Assembly: GCF_012927185.1 (NCBI RefSeq)
Contig: NZ_JABBGB010000001.1
Coordinates: 744,001 to 808,000 of the forward strand
Source of the DNA: Pseudoflavitalea sp. G-6-1-2
GTDB taxonomy: Bacteria > Bacteroidota > Bacteroidia > Chitinophagales > Chitinophagaceae
DNA length: 64,000 nt
Direction: 5' to 3'
Numbering within the stretch: the first letter of the stretch is position 1; every line of letters starts with the position of its first letter. Shown here piece after piece: positions 62,208 through 64,000 of the stretch. Under the pieces are notes generated by a model that did not search any database, was not told the DNA's origin, and saw nothing but the letters and a program-made list of their open reading frames with translations. The translations under genes and the position numbers were made by a program.

Positions 62208-62678
62208 TTAGGCAATGCTGCGCAGCTCTTTCACTCGCGCGCTCATCCCCGCTTCGATATTCACTTCCGTCATGCCCACTTTGGGAGCAAGTTCCATGAA
62301 CTCAGGAGTATGATCTTTTCTCTTTCCGGTTTTCGGATCGATACAGGCGAAGCGGGTCCACAGGATGGCTTTGAGATTGGTCTCCGACTCGTCGAACATC
62401 AGCATTTCAACAATCAGCATATTCGATGTTAAACCAATAATGGTGGAAGTAATGCACACTTTCTCTGTGTAGAATGCCGGGCGCAAGTATTGAATCTCAT
62501 GTTCTCTCACCACCCAGGTAATGCCCTGCTTCAGAAAATCAGGGAATAAGATGTTGAAGTTTTCTCTCAGATGATCTTCCCGCGCATTGATCATGTAATT
62601 GAGATAGCTGGCATTGTTCAGGTGCGCATTGGGATCACAGTCTGAGAACCGGATAATGTAATAACTCTTGAGTTCCAT
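62208..62678 (-). CDS. Acyl-CoA thioesterase (hotdog fold)
   Basis: 156 residues from the ATG at 62678 (in-frame ATGs at 62696 and 62711 are also possible). IIRFSDCDPNAHLNNASYLN is the 4HBT active-site pattern (D-x-D-x-x-x-H-x-N-N-x-x-Y). VREHEIQYLRPAFYTEKVCI and LWTRFACIDPKTGK complete the fold. Hydrolyses a fatty or hydroxybenzoyl-type acyl thioester; substrate unknown. Convergent with the PAS kinase across the hairpin cluster. Confidence 0.9.
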   Translation of the reverse strand: MELKSYYIIRFSDCDPNAHLNNASYLNYMINAREDHLRENFNILFPDFLKQGITWVVREHEIQYLRPAFYTEKVCITSTIIGLTSNMLIVEMLMFDESETNLKAILWTRFACIDPKTGKRKDHTPEFMELAPKVGMTEVNIEAGMSARVKELRSIA

Positions 62679-62711
62679 ATGATGTGAGTTGACCATCGGG
62701 TGAATTTCCAC

Positions 62712-63078
62712 TAACAGCCGGAGATTTCAGCTGTTCGTCCTTTTTCAGCGCCGAAGGGATGTCAAATAGTTTGATTATTGCATAAATGTAAGCATCGCAA
62801 AGCTGCATACATAACATCATTGTTCAATAAAAGATCGGTGAGCATAAAAAATTATCTGAGGTTACAGGCGAATGATTGGAGGCATCGATATGAAATGCTA
62901 TTTTTGGCATACACACTCCAGTTTATGAAGTACTAACATCGTTCCGCTGCTTGTTGCTATAACATTCCCGGAACATTCCAATTACTGCACATTTTTTTCT
63001 GCCCCATTGCGGGTGGAATTTCCGTGACCTCATTTATTGATCCTGATTCACTCATTGTAAATTTTACAAGGAAACCTT
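62712..63078. other. Gap between thioesterase and MATE gene
   Basis: About 367 bp. On the plus strand TATTTTTG at 62899-62906 is an exact -7 match; a transcript from it would have about 165 nt of leader before the MATE ATG at 63079. A three-codon frame (ATG AAG TAC TAA) lies at about 62925. No other gene or clear hairpin found. Confidence 0.4.
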
Positions 63079-64000
63079 ATGTCGTTTGAAACCAACCAGA
63101 CCACAACAACAGAGCTGCCTAAAAAACCGGGCATATTCGAAACCATAAAACATGCGCTCAGCAGCGAGAACAAAGATTTCACGCAGGGAAGCATCCGTAA
63201 AGGTGTGATACTGCTGGCCATTCCCATGATTCTTGAAATGGTGATGGAAAGCATTTTCGCACTGATAGACATTTATTTTGTCGGCCATATCGAAGGGCAG
63301 GAATCGCAGGCCGTGAGTACCGTGATGCTCACAGAATCTGTACTGATGGTACTCTATTCTGCAGCCATGGCGCTGAGCATGGGCGCCACGGCCATCGTAG
63401 CCCGCCGTGTTGGAGAGAAGAATATCGAAGCAGCTTCGCGAAGTGCCGCACAGGGTATCAACCTCGCATTGATCGTTGCAGCATTCATCAGCATACTCGG
63501 ATCCATCTTCGCAGATGATGTGCTTCGCATGATGGGCGGATCGCAGGCCGTTATCGAAGTTGGCACTACCTACACCCGCATCATGTTCGGCGGATCGGTG
63601 GTGATCACTTTGCTGTTCCTGATCAATGGTGTATTCCGCGGAGCGGGCAATGCCAACATCGCACTATGGGTGCTGGTGATCGCCAACGGAAGCAATATCA
63701 TTCTCTGTCCGCTGCTCATTCATTTCTTCGGATTGCCCGGCGCTGCCATTGCCACCACTACCGGCCGTGCAGTAGGCGTACTGATTCAATTGTATTTCCT
63801 CTTCAAATCGAAAAGCGGGTTACTGAAAATAAAACGATCCTACTTCAAAATCGACTGGGGCATTTTCAAATCAATCTACAGTCTCAGCTGGGTGGTGTTC
63901 GTGCAGTTTTTCATTGCATCTGCCAGCTGGATCTTCCTCAACAGAATCATCGCCAAATTCGGAGACGATGCCGTTGCCGGTTATGGTCTCGCCATCAGGG
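63079..64000 (+). CDS. MATE family efflux transporter (5' part)
   Basis: Starts at the ATG at 63079 and is open to the window end, 307 codons, so the C-terminus is missing. Sequence shows SIRKGVILLAIPMILEMVME, then FALIDIYFVGHIEG, ALSMGATAIVARRVGEKNIE, LFLINGVFRGAGNANIALWV, the N-lobe pattern of MATE Na+/H+-coupled drug exporters, with the second lobe beginning. The N-terminus has about 40 hydrophilic residues before the first helix. Promoter candidate at 62899-62906. Confidence 0.93.
   Translation, partial: MSFETNQTTTTELPKKPGIFETIKHALSSENKDFTQGSIRKGVILLAIPMILEMVMESIFALIDIYFVGHIEGQESQAVSTVMLTESVLMVLYSAAMALSMGATAIVARRVGEKNIEAASRSAAQGINLALIVAAFISILGSIFADDVLRMMGGSQAVIEVGTTYTRIMFGGSVVITLLFLINGVFRGAGNANIALWVLVIANGSNIILCPLLIHFFGLPGAAIATTTGRAVGVLIQLYFLFKSKSGLLKIKRSYFKIDWGIFKSIYSLSWVVFVQFFIASASWIFLNRIIAKFGDDAVAGYGLAIR

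Noticed and set aside
61985-62215. 76-codon minus-strand frame over the hairpin cluster
   Set aside because: Translates repetitive hairpin DNA; no family seen. Repeat is the better reading.
1-64000. CRISPR array, insertion sequence, integrase or origin
   Set aside because: No regularly spaced repeats, transposase or integrase motif seen in any frame.

Overview
The window looks like a chromosomal segment of a Bacteroidota bacterium, most likely family Chitinophagaceae or a close relative. Signs are a TonB-dependent receptor paired with a DUF4249 lipoprotein, a GLPGLI protein, DUF5522, DUF4265 and head-GIN (DUF2807) proteins, an alternative complex III operon, and repeated promoter -7 elements of the Bacteroidota TAnnTTTG type a short way upstream of start codons. 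No phage, insertion sequence, integrase, rRNA or CRISPR array was seen. The taxon is inferred from gene content; no search was run.

Layout. 1-6.1 kb: the start of a secreted protein, an Lrp/AsnC regulator, a tRNA-like gene with its own promoter and terminator, the overlapping trmB/DUF5522/alkyltransferase-like genes, and three minus-strand genes (outer-membrane protein, DUF4265, coiled-coil/barrel protein). 6.1-22.6 kb: one long minus-strand respiratory block. Read in its own direction it is actA-B-C-D-E-F (alternative complex III, menaquinol to cytochrome), then cytochrome oxidase subunits II and I, heme O synthase, two subunit III proteins and subunit IV. A hairpin follows, then a separately promoted SCO1 / DUF420 / membrane-protein group for oxidase assembly. 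22.6-29.4 kb: plus-strand metabolic genes, including a membrane-domain/PurN fusion and a dipeptidase / acyltransferase-like / D-aminoacylase cluster. 29.4-41.6 kb: minus-strand genes for a giant alpha-2-macroglobulin-like protein carrying a TonB-plug-like module, a fused 2-oxoacid dehydrogenase E1, a small membrane protein, a paired active/inactive M16 peptidase and an aspartyl protease with PDZ. 41.8-49.3 kb: mqnC (menaquinone by the futalosine route, fitting the menaquinol-using complex III), a large hybrid sensor kinase, a small membrane protein and an OmpR-type two-component pair. 49.4-53.4 kb: GLPGLI protein, a secreted protein, a Bcr/CflA exporter and a flavin monooxygenase. 53.4-58.4 kb: small CsbD-like and Cys-containing proteins, a head-GIN lipoprotein and the DUF4249/TonB receptor pair. 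58.6-64 kb: an EamA transporter, a PAS-rich NarL-type kinase, a cluster of four tri-loop hairpins, a thioesterase and the first part of a MATE transporter that runs off the end.

The strongest unusual signal is the 169-nt tRNA-like gene at 789-957: a good class II (Leu-like) body, but with GUC in the anticodon loop and about 98 nt where the variable arm should be. Other points of interest are an alkyltransferase-like protein with a long histone-H1-like tail, the PurN fusion, the six-heme ActA, hairpin clusters at 22.74-22.81 kb and 62.05-62.16 kb, and a Glu in the E1 thiamine motif where Asp is usual.
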